DNA of 64,000 nucleotides from Plotosus lineatus (lineage: Eukaryota > Chordata > Actinopteri > Siluriformes > Plotosidae): the NCBI GenBank assembly GCA_024760905.1, contig CM045733.1, forward strand, positions 14,054,501-14,118,500, given 5' to 3'. Below the pieces are notes generated by a model that saw nothing but the letters and a program-made list of their open reading frames with translations, made no database searches and had not been told where the DNA came from. Below, one piece after another: positions 1-11,007 of the stretch (positions are counted from its first letter, which is position 1; every line of letters starts with the position of its first letter). The position numbers were made by a program, and so were the translations under genes.

Positions 1-100
1 GTTGGTTTTTGTTTTTGTTTTTTTTTAAACAGGTTATAATGTGGAGATAGACATTGACATGATAGCATGATAAGAAAAAATAAAAATAAAAAAGTACATC

Positions 101-136
<36 letters not shown>

Positions 137-138
137 GA
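1..138. repeat. AT-rich start with (AAT)n microsatellite
   Basis: T-rich sequence followed by an uninterrupted (AAT)n run at about 102-136. No coding signal is seen. Confidence 0.8.
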
Positions 139-389
139 CAGTGATCCCTTGCTACTTCATGCTTGTTTCTGCGGCTTTAGTGCATTGCGAATTTTTCAAA
201 AATATTCATCGAAAAAAATAAAATAATAATAAAATTAAGGAGAAATTGGGGAAAGTTAAGGAAAATGCTGCAAAACAAGGCCAATTATGCAAAAAAAAAA
301 AACAAAAACAAAACAAAAAAAACCTACAGTACTTACATTTTTATGTGAGGTGTGCATTTGTGTGTGCGTGAACGCGTCTGTATGTTCAG

Positions 390-623
390 TTCAGTTCATT
401 TTCAATAACTGCTTAATCCTAATTAGGGTCACGGGGAGCCTGGTGAGGGCAGAGTACACCCTGGACAGCTCACCAGACCATCGCAGGGTGGAAACACGCT
501 GACGGCTTTGCAGCCTACTCTTGTCCAAAGTCAGCAATGGTTCTTTTACATGAACCTCATACCATAGACAGTGAGAGACATCGTCGACCTTTGATAGCCA
601 GTTAGCTGCACTGGGGGGGAGGG
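390..623 (-). mobile_element. SINE-1A, head-truncated copy
   Basis: Minus-oriented copy. It shows the tail complement 'cttaatcctaattagggtc', the body 'agtcagcaatggttctttt' and the hairpin 'agctgcactgggg', but lacks the tRNA-like head. It sits inside MITE copy 1. Confidence 0.8.
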
Positions 624-656
624 GGGCATCTGTATGTGTGTGTGTGAATGAATGAA

Positions 657-705
657 TGAATTCCTTTCGGCTTTTTCCCTTTTACTCAGGAGTCGCCACA
701 GCGAT
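657..705 (-). mobile_element. SINE-1B tail fragment
   Basis: The segment 'ttcctttcggctttttccc' followed by 'gagtcgccacagcg' is the reverse complement of the 3' tail of SINE-1B (compare 12840-12895). Confidence 0.75.
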
Positions 706-893
706 GTGTATTTATCTTATTCATTATTTTTGGATTTTTAATTGTTATTATAAGCATTTATAGCATTGAATATGTATTTATTGATATTCTATACAAATAC
801 ATATACGTCAGTCAGGGGGGCATTCTACTTAGCGTAAATCATCGGTTGTGGAGGGTCTCAGTCCCCATTAACCGCGGAAAGTGAGGGATCCCT

Positions 894-1044
<151 letters not shown>

Positions 1045-1810
1045 AACAGAAACAGAAACTGGGAAAAATCACACAAATCTATATTTAGAAAAAAGAAATA
1101 AAAGATTTACAAATTGCCACAGATTCAATTCCAAAAGTACTAAACCAGCGACTGACATTTATCATTTTTGCTTAATACATGTTATCATATTTAAACCTGA
1201 GTAACATAAAGTCACAACATTTTTAATTCTCACAAATGACATAAACACAGCTGACCAACAAGCAAAACCAAAAATGTTAAAGGGAGGCTTTACAAAATAG
1301 AATATGTCCCAGTACCAAACCCAGGGGAATACCTCTTTTTCCTTGGGTGCACCAAAATTTAACTGTATATTTTTTGGCTACCATGAGAGAGGCGGTAACA
1401 CTCCAGGCTAATTAGTACAGGTGAAAGGGGAAACTGTAAACAGTAGTGCAACATGTCACAATTATTCTTTATAACACTTTACCTTGTCAGAATAATTTTT
1501 ATTTACCATATGTAAGTGTATGCACAAGGAATTTGATTAAGCTTTGTCAGGCAAATTCATAATAAAACAGCATTGTAACAGCAAGTAGATTAATAATAAT
1601 TCATGGATTTAGGCACTGCTAAAGGAGGAGCTCCCAATAGACATGTCTAGTGGTAGATGTCCAAGGCTGATGTTATAAGAGTGGTGTGGCTCCTCTAAGA
1701 AGAAATGAAATAAATCTGTATCTCTTGCCATTTTTGTTATGAAAAGAAGGAAAGGTTAACACCGAGTTTTCAGATCATGCCTTTCCCTGTCGAATTTGTA
1801 TCACCTGTCT
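1045..1810. other. Unique AT-rich sequence, nothing recognised
   Basis: No long ORF, no recognisable repeat family and no RNA gene were seen in this stretch. Confidence 0.6.
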
Positions 1811-1915
1811 CATTCATTTTCTGAACCGCTTAATCCTAATTAGGGTCGTGGGGAAGCTGTCACCCATCTCAGCCAACACCGAGTGAAGGCCATCGCAGGG
1901 CTAATACTAACACAA
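1811..1915 (-). mobile_element. SINE/LINE 3'-tail fragment
   Basis: Contains 'cattcattttctgaaccgc' and 'ttaatcctaattagggtc', the shared 3' tail seen in SINE-1A and SINE-2. The body that follows matches SINE-2 ('gggctaatactaacac') better than SINE-1. Confidence 0.6.
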
Positions 1916-1939
1916 CGATTCACATATAGGGGAGATTTC

Positions 1940-2146
1940 ATCCATTCATTCATTTTCTGTAATGGCTAAATCCTAATTAGGGTCACGGGGAGGCTGGTGT
2001 CCAGCCCAGCCGACTATGGCTGACGGCAGAGTACACCCTGAACAGCTCACCAGGCCATCGCAGGGCAGAAACACGCTGATGGCTCTGTAGACTACTCTTG
2101 TCGAAAGTCAGCAATGGTGCTTTTACATGAACCTCACACCATAGAC
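1940..2146 (-). mobile_element. SINE-1A, 3' half, split by a hAT insertion
   Basis: Tail and part of the body of a minus-oriented SINE-1A. It stops at CCATAGAC (2139-2146) and resumes at 2957 with the same eight bases, continuing to the tRNA-like head at about 3101. Confidence 0.85.
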
Positions 2147-2818
2147 CAGGGGTGGCGAATACGCGGCTCTCGAGCCGCATGCAGCGCTTGATCAATAAGA
2201 ATGTGGCTCTTTGCCTCTTATCATATTTCTATATACTGTGGCTCTTTGCCTCTTTTCATGTTTATTTATTTTTTTTTTAATCTTAAAACACACTTCGATC
2301 CTTCAGAGGTTATTAAAAACAAATAATAAATAATATTTTAAAATAAATTTGACAGGTTGAGTGTTTTTTTATGCCGCGTCTGATACATAAGTGACCGCCA
2401 ATCATCTGCGTGGATGATGCTTAATGCTGGGAAATTAAGTAAACATTTTCTTTGCATGCAGGCTTACCCTCTTTGTCAAAATCGCAAAATGAAAAGCTAA
2501 ACGAAAATATGAAGATGAACACAGGACATTTCTGGGAGAGTGGCAAGATGCTTATTTTTTTATTGAACAGAATGGCAAATCGCTCTGTTTATTATGCAGT
2601 ACCACGATATCACATTTCAAGGATTCAAATCTTCAGTGTAATTTTAGCAACTCCATGCTAATATTGACACGGAATTCCCCAAAGGTAAAAAACACCTGAC
2701 TCAACATGATTGTGTGTATATTTCAATATTCATCAATTTATATTATACAGGCCATATCTATGTATCTGAAGTGTGTTCAGTAGTTTTGTTTATCAGAGCA
2801 AGGGAGAAAGAGAGAGAG

Positions 2819-2861
<43 letters not shown>

Positions 2862-2956
2862 CGCATGCGTCTTGGCAGGTCAGCACGTGGAGTGGCTCTT
2901 TAACTCTCACAGTTAAAAAGTTTGGCTCTTTGTATCTAATTTGTTTGTCATCCCTG
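2147..2956 (+). mobile_element. hAT-family DNA transposon, degenerate, 810 bp
   Basis: Starts CAGGGGTGGCGAA and ends TTTGTCATCCCTG, whose reverse complement CAGGGATGACAAA forms the terminal inverted repeat. It is flanked by an exact 8-bp target duplication CCATAGAC, the size typical of hAT elements. Around 2500-2690 (plus strand) a decayed frame shows a zinc-finger-like stretch of the kind found at the N-terminus of BED-type hAT transposases (family assignment from memory). The catalytic domain is missing. A (TG)n tract lies at 2820-2858. Confidence 0.85.
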
Positions 2957-3101
2957 CCATAGACAGTGAGAGACATGGCTGACCTTTGATAACCCAGTTT
3001 GCTGCACTGGGGGGAAAGTGACAACCCATTGAGAATTGGATTGAACCCTCAATCTTAGAATCAGTGATCCATTACCTTTTACCACCAGGCCACCATTGCA
3101 C
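2957..3101 (-). mobile_element. SINE-1A, 5' half with tRNA-like head
   Basis: Continuation of the SINE at 1940-2146. It shows the hairpin region 'cccagtttgctgcactgggg' and the reverse-complement tRNA-like head ending 'caccaggccaccattgc'. Confidence 0.8.
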
Positions 3102-3132
3102 TAGGTGAGATTTATAACAGCCCATTAGTCGA

Positions 3133-3300
3133 TTGTGCATATTTTTGGAATGTGGGAAGAAACAGGAGTATCCAGAGGAAGCCCATGCAAGCACAGAAAG
3201 AATATGCAAACTCCACACAGAAACGCCCAGGCTGAGAATTGAACCCAGGCCTTATTGCTGTGAGGCCAACATGCTAACCACTACACAACCATGCTGCCAT
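3133..3300 (-). mobile_element. SINE-2 (tRNA-derived), 5' part
   Basis: On the minus strand it begins with a tRNA-like head (A-box-like 'tggttgtgtagtggttagca', B-box-like 'gggttcaattctc') and continues with 'tgtggagtttgcat'. This is a widespread fish repeat layout; other copies lie at 4480, 8496, 37340 and 60536. Confidence 0.75.
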
Positions 3301-3328
3301 CACCTGTCTTATTAGTTTAATTATCTGT

Positions 3329-3478
3329 TTCTGTCCCTTGCTAAAAAGGGTTGTGACAGGAAGGGCATCCGACGTAAAAAAAAAAAAAAAACTCTGCCAA
3401 ATCAAACTTGCAAATCAGATGATTCGCTGTGGCGACTCCCGAGTAAAAGGAAAAAAGCCGAAAGGAAGACAGACAGGC
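3329..3478 (+). mobile_element. SINE-1B 3' tail, body-truncated
   Basis: Reads 'tctgtcccttgctaaaaagg', 'gacaggaagggcatccgacg' and then 'gcgactcccgagtaaaagg', the SINE-1B-specific tail, with an internal A-run expansion and a (GACA)n end. Confidence 0.8.
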
Positions 3479-3516
3479 ATCCAATTAGCAAGTATATGTT
3501 TTGTGCTGCTGCAAAG

Positions 3517-3519
<3 letters not shown>

Positions 3520-3601
<82 letters not shown>
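3520..3601. repeat. (TG)n microsatellite
   Basis: Pure (TG)n of about 80 bp just downstream of the SINE-1B tail. Confidence 0.95.
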
Positions 3602-3603
<2 letters not shown>

Positions 3604-4475
3604 GGTGTGGGGTGGTGCACACATGGACTAATTAGATCATCACTCAGAGAATCAGTTATCATTAGTTCTCAAAAATCCATCCTCCCAGCATACACATCTG
3701 AGGCACAACATAAAAACCTGTAATCGGTAATCTCGCACCATACCATCAAGCCACCACTATATTAAGCCATTAACATGTAAGTGTTTAATGGTTACTTTTT
3801 TTTTTTTTCCACTACATAAAATATGAGTGCGTGTATTTGGCTCAGTGCTTTAAGTCATCTAACGAAACTTGGTATGACAAAATTGCGTATATATATATAT
3901 ATATATATATTCTGCTGCCAATCAGCATTAAGTGAATAATAGGGTTGGCACAGACAGGTGGACATAAGACAACCTTTGAATTCATGTTCCATGCCGGTAG
4001 TACAGTGATATTAGCCATGAAGTAAATTAAATGGCTTGGTTCAGAAATGTCTGAGATGAATTCCTTTGTCTTCTTGTTTTGACTTCCAGACATGTGTAGT
4101 ACCTGCCAGATGTGCATATTCAAAAATAGACTGACCAGGATGCAAGGGGTGGGTGATAATTTTCGCTGCTCTTTTACTCACTCGAGCAGAGAGTACGTAA
4201 GTACAGTATTTAAAGTAGGCAGGCCTGTACAGATCTCAGTAGTCAGGACTATTCTCTGTGTTCTGAGTGTCTTGTTTGATAATAAAGAGCCAAAGCTGAC
4301 TGAGATGGAATTGCAGAGATTATACACAAAATCTGAAAAATCCAGGTTATAATGCAAATCTAACGTTTTTAGGCAATAAATCACAGAGTACAAACCTCTA
4401 CCAAGTGCACAAATCCACCAAATGAACTGAAAATTATTGTATCCAGAGCTAGTGATCCCCCAGTGCAGATAACTC
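3602..4475. other. Unique sequence with short (TA)n, nothing recognised
   Basis: Contains a short (TA)n at 3888-3910. No gene or known repeat family is recognised. Confidence 0.5.
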
Positions 4476-4479
4476 TATT

Positions 4480-4690
4480 ATCCAAGACCAGCCTGGGTTC
4501 GATTCCAGGCCTGGGCGTTTCTGTTTGGAGTTTGCATGTTCTCCCCGTGCTTGCGTGGGTTTCCTCCGGGTACTCCCCTCGGTTTCCTTTCACAGTCCAA
4601 AAACATACACAGTAGGTTAAATGGCTGTTCCAAATCGCCCGTAGGTGTGAGTGAGTCCGTATGTGGCCTGGCCAACCATACGGTAGATCT
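4480..4690 (+). mobile_element. SINE-2 copy, plus orientation
   Basis: B-box-like 'gggttcgattcca' is followed by 'tttggagtttgcatgttctc', 'cttgcgtgggtttcctcc' and 'caaatcgcccgtaggtgtga', the SINE-2 body. The head upstream is decayed. Confidence 0.75.
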
Positions 4691-4787
4691 TTGTGATCAC
4701 AGCCAAGACAATTCCTCTGTGAGCATCATTCAAGCTTCAGGGATCAACGTCCATTCTTTGTGATTGGATGTAGATGTAGAGACGTAG

Positions 4788-4980
4788 AGAGATGTCTCTC
4801 ACTGTCAATGGTGTGAGGTCCATGTAAAAGAACCATTGCTGACTTTCGACAAGAGTAGCTACATAGCCGTCAGCGTGCTTCTGTCCTGTGATGGCCTGGC
4901 GAGCTATCCAGGGCGTACTCGGCCCTTGCTCAGAGTTGGCTGGGATGGGCGCCAGAAGTTCAGAAAATGAATGAATGAAA
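4788..4980 (+). mobile_element. SINE-1A, head-truncated copy
   Basis: From 'gatgtctctcactgtc' through 'gaaccattgctgactttcg' and 'ctatccagggcgtactcg' to the tail 'cagaaaatgaatgaatga'. The tRNA-like head is absent. Confidence 0.85.
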
Positions 4981-4999
4981 TCTAGTGACGCATTCCTTG

Positions 5000-5545
5000 T
5001 CCAAAGTCTAACTTCAGGTAATAATTTTATGTTCACACTTAACTTTTTTTTTGGAAAAACACACAGACAAAGGGGTAACACATAAGTTCCATGACAGATA
5101 ACATCAATAAATAGCTATTTAGCTTGAAATACCAAAAGCAATTGACTTATAAGGCTAATTATAACATTGACTAATAATAAATAGCATTATGAAGGGCATT
5201 GCATAGCGACATCATAAAAACATCTAATCTAAGAATGATTGATAAGAGCACGCACATGGCATTTAAGGGTTATGGCAACAAATTATCTCAATTACCACCC
5301 TGACACTCACATTCCTTGGGGTTTTACACAGCCAACAGGGTGTTATTCAACATGAGCTATATTTCCTCATGAGCAGGCAAGATTAATTACATAGTTAGAA
5401 GTCAGATCTGTTGACTGGGGATAATTAACCTTTAATATGTTCATGCTGGGAAAAAACATAGTCTCAGCATTTGTTTAAGAAAAGTATTTAAAGCCAATGC
5501 AATCTGAAAACATTTCCATGAATGATTTCATTACATAGATACTCA
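5000..5545. other. Unique AT-rich sequence, nothing recognised
   Basis: Only short open frames. No repeat family recognised. Confidence 0.5.
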
Positions 5546-5549
5546 GGCA

Positions 5550-5882
5550 TTCATTCATTTTCTGAAATGCTTCATCCTAATTAGTGTCACAGGGAGGCTG
5601 GCACCCATCTCAGCTGACTCTTGGCAAGGGCAGAGTACACCCTGGACAGCTCGCCAGGCCACCGCAGGGCGGAAACATGCTCATGGTTATGCAGCTACTC
5701 TTGACGAAAGTTAGCATCTTATGACGTGCATCTCTCATCATAGTCAATGAGACACATGTCCGGCCTTTGATAACCCAGTTAGCTGCGATGAGGTGACAGC
5801 AATGACAATGGTTGGCAGTGGGACTTGAACCCCCAACCTTGGAATCGGTAATCCAGCACCTTACCACCGGGACAACACTGCC
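5550..5882 (-). mobile_element. SINE-1A, near full length
   Basis: Complete in layout from the (ATGA)n tail (left) to the tRNA-like head (right, 'taccaccgggacaacactgcc'), but diverged: a stretch of the body near 5715-5755 has extra substitutions. Confidence 0.85.
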
Positions 5883-5897
5883 ACATATCACTCAGTT

Positions 5898-6235
5898 CAG
5901 TTCATTTTCTATAACCACTAAATCCTAATTATGGTCGCGGGGAGGCTGGCACCCATCACAGCTGACTCTGAGCAAGGGTAGAGTTCACCCTGGACAGCTC
6001 ACCAGGCCATCGCAGGGCGGAAACAATCTGGCGGCTTTGCAGCTACTCTTGTCGAAAGTTAGCAATGGTTCTTTGACATGAACCTCACCCCATAGACAGT
6101 GAGAGACATGGCCAGCCTTTGCAAACCCAGTTAGATGCAATGGGGGGACAGTGACAACCTTGTGAAGAGTGGGACTCAAACCCCAACCATAGGATCAGCG
6201 ATCCAGTGCCCTATACTACGAGGCCACCACTGCGC
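5898..6235 (-). mobile_element. SINE-1A, near full length
   Basis: Second minus-oriented copy directly next to the previous one, with tail, body, hairpin region and head 'cgaggccaccactgcgc'. Confidence 0.85.
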
Positions 6236-6253
6236 TCCACCACATATCATGTG

Positions 6254-6441
6254 ATAGTATATTTTCATCATCATCATCATGCTCATCATCTTCTTCCACA
6301 TCTTCCGGGGTCGGGTCAAGGGGCCAGCAAGCGAAGCAAAGAGGTCCAGGCGTCCTGATTACCAACAACTACCTCCAGCTCTTCTGTGGGGACACCGAGG
6401 CGTTCTCAAACAAGCGGAGAGACATAGTCCCTCCATTATAT
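6254..6441 (-). mobile_element. RTE-type LINE, 3' end fragment with (GAT)n tail
   Basis: On the minus strand this ends in a (GAT)n tail (6262-6281). It contains the same 3' segment as the long copy at 54963-57591 ('ggggacaccgaggcgttc' compares with 'ggggacaccgaggtggtc' near 55250). Confidence 0.7.
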
Positions 6442-7037
6442 TTTTAGAGACCAGCTAGACTGACCTGAGCACATGCTTGTTCCTCATGATGGTATGTGCA
6501 GCTATGAAAGGCTCAAGCATAGCCAGAGAGAACAAAAAGTTAAGTTACTGAATTATTTCCTGTAATAACTTCTTAAACTACTCACAGTCATGAACGCAAA
6601 TGCCATTATATACATTAAGGACTTTCTATAATATCCTTGAGTGCTTTGATTCCTGTAGTTAATGCACTCTAACTGAAGCACAGAGCAGTTTGGTAAATAG
6701 CTAACCATTGACCATAACACATTTCTCCATCACCGTTATATCCGTCTTTTAAATGTGTTCTCTGCAGGAACCGGGTGGGCGAGTGTCTATGGAGCAGACT
6801 AGTATTGTGATAAATGCAGTGATATCTGCACTTTCTTCACCTAAATGAATGGATTATAAACTGCAACTGAACTGCCATCAATTCATCAGCTGTCATATAC
6901 GCTCACTGCTCTGCCCTTCCTGTGAACCCAGAATCCTGTAAAGCCTCGATAGCACTGTAAAGGCACTGAATGACACGAGGCAACTTGGAGATGTAGGACG
7001 GGCGGGGGCCAATGCCTGCCTTTTCCTTTATCTAGTC

Positions 7038-7073
<36 letters not shown>

Positions 7074-7086
7074 GAACTTGTGAGAG
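6442..7086. other. Unique sequence with a poly-T run
   Basis: No gene recognised. A T-run of about 27 bases at 7042-7068 may be the poly-A-like end of a retrocopy on the minus strand, but no source is recognised. Confidence 0.4.
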
Positions 7087-7442
7087 GTCAGTGGTGGCCT
7101 GGTGGTAAGGCGCTGGATCACTGATCCCAAGGTTGAGAGTTCAAGCCTCACCCTCAACAGGTTGTCAATGCCCCCCTCCCCCCCCACCACCACCACCACC
7201 ACCCACACACATACCAGTGCAGCTAACTGGGTTATCACAGTCTATGTTGAATGGCTGTAAAAGAACCATTGCTGATTTTCGTCAAGAGTAGCTGAATAGC
7301 CATCAGCATGTTTCTACTCTGCGATGGCCTGGCGAGCTTCCCAGGGTGCACCCTGCCCTCACCCAGTGTCGGCTGAGATAGACACCAGTTTCCCTGCACT
7401 CCTAATTAGAATTAATGATTCAGAAAATGAAGGAATGAATGA
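7087..7442 (+). mobile_element. SINE-1A, full length
   Basis: Head 'cagtggtggcctggtggtaa' (A-box-like), B-box-like 'gagttcaagcctc', a C/CCA-rich expansion (7170-7205), the body, and the 3' tail ending 'aatgaaggaatgaatgaa'. It defines the full layout in plus orientation. Confidence 0.85.
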
Positions 7443-8170
7443 ACTTTTGAGATTCAGGAATGAGACAGTAGAGGATAACACAAGCAGACTTTAATTTCAT
7501 CACTCATCCCACTTCATAAATATTAAAAGACGAACTAAGGCTTTACATAACTTCATACATAAGTTCTACTCAGTCCATTCTCACTGATTTATTTAATACT
7601 GAAATCAAACCTAAATACAACCATAAATCCTAAAGCGCCTTCATTTTCTAATTAAATTAATACCTTTTCATTTTCCAGAAAATGACATTTACCTTGATGT
7701 GTAATCCACCGTCAGCATTGGGATTATATCTTTAATACTTGTTATTTGCATTAAATCACAATTTCTGGTAATTAGATGCATTACTGTTATCCAAGTAAAA
7801 ATACATTCATCCACATCTGACAACATGAATCAATTTAAATGGATAACATTAAGTCATGACGCACATATTTCGCATCTTAAAGCCTTTCTTTGAAAGTTAA
7901 CGAGAACTAGAGCTTCCACCTGCCAGTTATCAGCAAACAGTGAAAGAACAGTTTTTGAGTCAGAAAGCAGTGCTATGGTCATGGAAGATTTAGCAGGATG
8001 TTCTGTACACCTAATCTCAAGATATGGCATTTTGTACGAATGGCACACATGAATGGCTATAGTGACCTTGACCTTTGACTCCTGACCTCAAAAACCTAAT
8101 CAGCACATTCTTTATTTAGAGTTTTATGCAAAATCCTTCATTACATTGCCAGAATAAAATTAAAGGTCTT
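7443..8170. other. Unique AT-rich sequence rich in TAATTA-type motifs
   Basis: No gene or repeat is recognised. Several homeodomain-like cores (taatta, attaat) occur at 7650-7800. This composition is compatible with a conserved non-coding element but does not prove one. Confidence 0.35.
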
Positions 8171-8171
8171 C

Positions 8172-8462
8172 ATTTATTTATCTGAAATGCTGAATACTGA
8201 CTAGAGACGTGGGGAGGCTGGTGTAAAGTACACCCTGAACACCTCATTAGGCCATTGCAGGGAAGAAACACACTAAGGCCTATGAAGCCTACTCTTTACA
8301 AAAGTCAGAAATGGTTCCTTTACATGTCTCTCAGCCAGTAAGAGACATGGCCAGCATTTGATAACCCAGTGATTTGCACTGGGTGACAACCTGTTGGTAG
8401 TGGGAATGGAACCCCTTGCCTTAGGCTCAATAATTCAGCATTCTACCACCAGGTCACCACTT
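8172..8462 (-). mobile_element. SINE-1A, old diverged copy
   Basis: Recognisable from 'ggtgtaaagtacaccctgaa', 'aaagtcagaaatggttcc', 'gataacccagtgatttgc' and the head 'taccaccaggtcaccact', but with more substitutions and small deletions than other copies. Confidence 0.75.
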
Positions 8463-8495
8463 CCCCTATGAGGCAACTCACTACAGAATAGTAAG

Positions 8496-8640
8496 AATGT
8501 ATTTGGATTTTGGGAGGAAACTGAAGTACCCAGAGAAAACCTATGGAAGCACAGGGAGAAAATGTGAACTCTACACAGAAACACCTGAGCCTGGGACATG
8601 AACTCAGGACCCTTCTCTCTGTGAGGCATCGACCACCATA
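8496..8640 (-). mobile_element. SINE-2, 5' part
   Basis: Contains 'ggattttgggaggaaactg', 'gggagaaaatgtgaact' and the head-like 'ctctgtgaggcatcgacca', matching the SINE-2 layout on the minus strand. Confidence 0.65.
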
Positions 8641-8759
8641 TTCAAAATTATAGAATTGACTAAGCTGAATTATTTTCCCTTCAACATGTTGTACCTGCAT
8701 TATTTTAGCACATCATTGGAGGGTACACTACAAACTGTGCAGTTTTTCATCAAAATTCA

Positions 8760-9390
8760 TTCTCATCATTATCATTATCATCATCATCATCATCTTCTTC
8801 TTCTGCTTGATCCGGGGTCTCAGGGGCAGCAGCTTAAGCAATGAGGTCCAGACATCCCATTCCTCAGCCACTTCCAGCTATTCTGGGGGGCACCGTAGCT
8901 TTCCCAAACCAGCCAAGAGACATAGCATGTTCTGGGTTGACCACACCAGAGGCATTCGGGAGGCATTCTAACCAGATGACCAAGTCACCACAACTGGCTC
9001 CTCTCAACATGGAGAAGCAGTGGTTAACTACGACTGGCAACTGCAGGTCGAATTTGTTTCCAGTGAGGGTTGGCATCCCTCAAGGCTGTCATTTGTCACC
9101 GGTTCTATTCACAATATTTATGGTTAGAATTTCCAGTCACAGCCGAGGCATTGAAGGGTTCTGGTATGATGGGAATAGGATCTCATCTCTGCTTCTTGCC
9201 GATGGTGTCCTTTGGGCCTCACTAAGCCAGGACCTCCAGCTCTTATTAGAACAATTTGCAGCTGAGTGTGAAGCGGCCAAAATGAGACTCTGCACCTCCA
9301 AGTCCGAGGCCATGGTTCTCATCTAGAAAAGAGAGTAGTCCACCCTCCCAGTCTGGAATGAGGTCCTGTCCCAAGTGACGGCGGTTCCAT
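8760..9390 (-). mobile_element. RTE-type LINE fragment with inverted 5' part
   Basis: Positions 8764-9025 match the 3' end of the LINE at 54963-57591 in minus orientation, with the (GAT)n tail at the left edge. From about 9036 to 9390 the LINE sequence continues in the opposite (plus) orientation and encodes a reverse-transcriptase piece ('GIPQGCHLSPVLFTIFM', later 'LLLADGVLWAS' where an active enzyme would have ADD). The segment between the two parts is missing. This layout is that of a twin-primed, 5'-inverted LINE insertion (inference). Confidence 0.8.
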
Positions 9391-9888
9391 TACATCTGAT
9401 AAAACTCTCCCTCATGCTTTTCTCTAAATCCTCTACTTTCTCCTGGAGAGCTTTTACTCAAACCGCAAAAGTTTGAAAACAGCTGTACCACGCATCCAAA
9501 CAAAAACTTTCATGAACACCAAGCCCTTCATTCTCTCCCTCCCTCAATCAAACCTGCCCCGCATAATTCTCTTTGGACTCACCAAAAATAAATAATTGAT
9601 TTTCATGTATTCTTTTTTCCATACCCACAAACAGGATAGAGGATCACAAAATACAGTCCAAACTTGGTGGATTTTTGAAGAGGGGCATTCAGGTGTTGCA
9701 CGCTTGCACTAATTGTCCACATGAAGCAGTTGCTTAGCAACCGGTACCTTATCAGGACCCAGAGGTGGCCGCTGCTTTTTCAAAGAGGCAGATTGTAGCG
9801 TTTTACCTGGAGTATGGCAGAAAACCAGCTTGCCACCCAGAGATAACATAGCAACCAGCAAGCAACACAGTAGTAATCATATAGAACA
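9391..9888. other. Unique sequence, nothing recognised
   Basis: No gene or repeat recognised. Confidence 0.4.
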
Positions 9889-10083
9889 GAGTTTCCCTTC
9901 CATGGTTCTGGAGGACACCTTCTTCCACACATTTTTGTGCCTTTCCTGCTCAGTCACAACCACCCCAAATCATGGAGAGCTGGCAATTACCTAGTTGCCT
10001 AAATCAGGTGTTTTGGGATCAAGGAACGCACTAAAAGGTGCAGGGCAGAGAGTCCTCCAGTGCCAGGGCTGGGAAACCGTGAT
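9889..10083. mobile_element. Probable hAT-like MITE, about 195 bp
   Basis: The left end 'cagagtttcccttccatgg' with 'ttctggaggac' nearby and the right end 'gtcctccagtgcc' with 'ctgggaaaccgtg' form imperfect inverted repeats. It has no coding capacity. The flanks 'atatagaa' and 'atatgaat' could be a decayed target duplication, so the superfamily is uncertain. Confidence 0.5.
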
Positions 10084-10860
10084 ATGAATAAAATCCCACA
10101 CACCCTATCAATCAGGTTGGACATGCTCAGAACGTAATTCATTTTCATAGCAACCACCTACAATATTATCATGCCCACCTGGTAACACCCTACTAACCAC
10201 AACCTAGCAATGTATAGCTACAGTTTGGTTAAGCTGCCCAACCACTTATTTTCTTATTTCAGTCCCTGCAGTGATGATAATTTCATGATTTGAATATAAC
10301 ATATATTTTTTTATTCATTTATTTTAATCTAGTTTTGACAGTAGGGTTGTAATATTAATAGCTGGTCTTAGTCTCAAAGCCTTTTCTCTTTTACCCGGCC
10401 TCATTTTGCAATTGAAATGAACTTAACTTGATATCAAATCAATCTCAGTATAAAGCGGCATGGTTTAAATTAGTAATTATAGTGGAAAACCTCGGACTGA
10501 TGAATTGTAATTTCACTGTAACGAATCAATTATTTCACATTGTATTGATTGGTGTAATGCATTCGACATATGTAGGCAATCAGAACACAAAACGCCCTAG
10601 ATAAGTAAATAGCATATTCAACGTAATGAGCACCCTGCTCCAATAACACCACCCCCCACCCCCACCAACCCCAGCCCCAGTGTGTACTGGGAGCAAGATC
10701 TTGATCAAACTTACCAACTTTATTCGATCAGTCTCTGTAACGGTAAAATTAGGCGTTCACTGCCTGTAAAAGTGAGTTTTCATGTTATTTCCCCTGCCAC
10801 TGGGGAATGTCTATAATGTCCATCAGTAACAAAACATTTGATTGTCCCGCCGTGCTTTAG
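10084..10860. other. Unique sequence, nothing recognised
   Basis: Includes a C-rich patch at 10650-10680. No recognisable gene or repeat family. Confidence 0.4.
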
Positions 10861-11007
10861 AAAACAGGAAAATGTTTTGTTTGTTCTTTTGGTAAATGTC
10901 CAACAACCGATGAACCATTAGAAACTGCTACAGCAAAACTATGGGATGCTCTGAATGAATGGAGCGATGAGCCAGATATGGACCTATCAGAAAGTGATGA
11001 CGAGTAG
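10861..11007 (+). CDS. Short open segment with Cys motif and acidic C-terminus, unrecognised
   Basis: Between an upstream TAG (10858-10860) and TAG 11005-11007 lies an open stretch of 48 codons without its own ATG at the start. It encodes a Cys-rich beginning ('CFVCSFGKC') and ends in a strongly acidic run ('WSDEPDMDLSESDDE'). It could be a last exon, a transposase remnant or chance. I do not recognise the family. No splice acceptor could be chosen with confidence. Confidence 0.25.
   Translation, partial: KTGKCFVCSFGKCPTTDEPLETATAKLWDALNEWSDEPDMDLSESDDE

Larger units (their letters stand above)
140..893 (+). mobile_element. Tigger/pogo-like MITE, copy 1 (interrupted by SINE pieces)
   Basis: The left end reads CAGTGATCCCTTGCTACTTC and the right end, reverse complemented, reads CAGGGATCCCTCACTTTCC. 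These are the terminal inverted repeats shared by five other copies in the window. The core includes a conserved 'aaggccaattatgcaaaa' segment and a TATAA-rich segment with 'ttataagcatttatagcat'. SINE-1 pieces at 390-705 lie inside it. No transposase is encoded. The TA target site, clear in other copies, suggests Tc1/mariner/pogo-type mobilisation (inference). Confidence 0.7.

Noticed and set aside
7042..7068. Processed pseudogene ending in the poly-T run
   Set aside because: The sequence upstream on the minus strand shows no recognisable coding remnant.
8841..9326. 161-codon plus-strand frame as a gene
   Set aside because: It spans the junction of the inverted LINE, and only its second half is a reverse-transcriptase remnant, with ADG in place of ADD.
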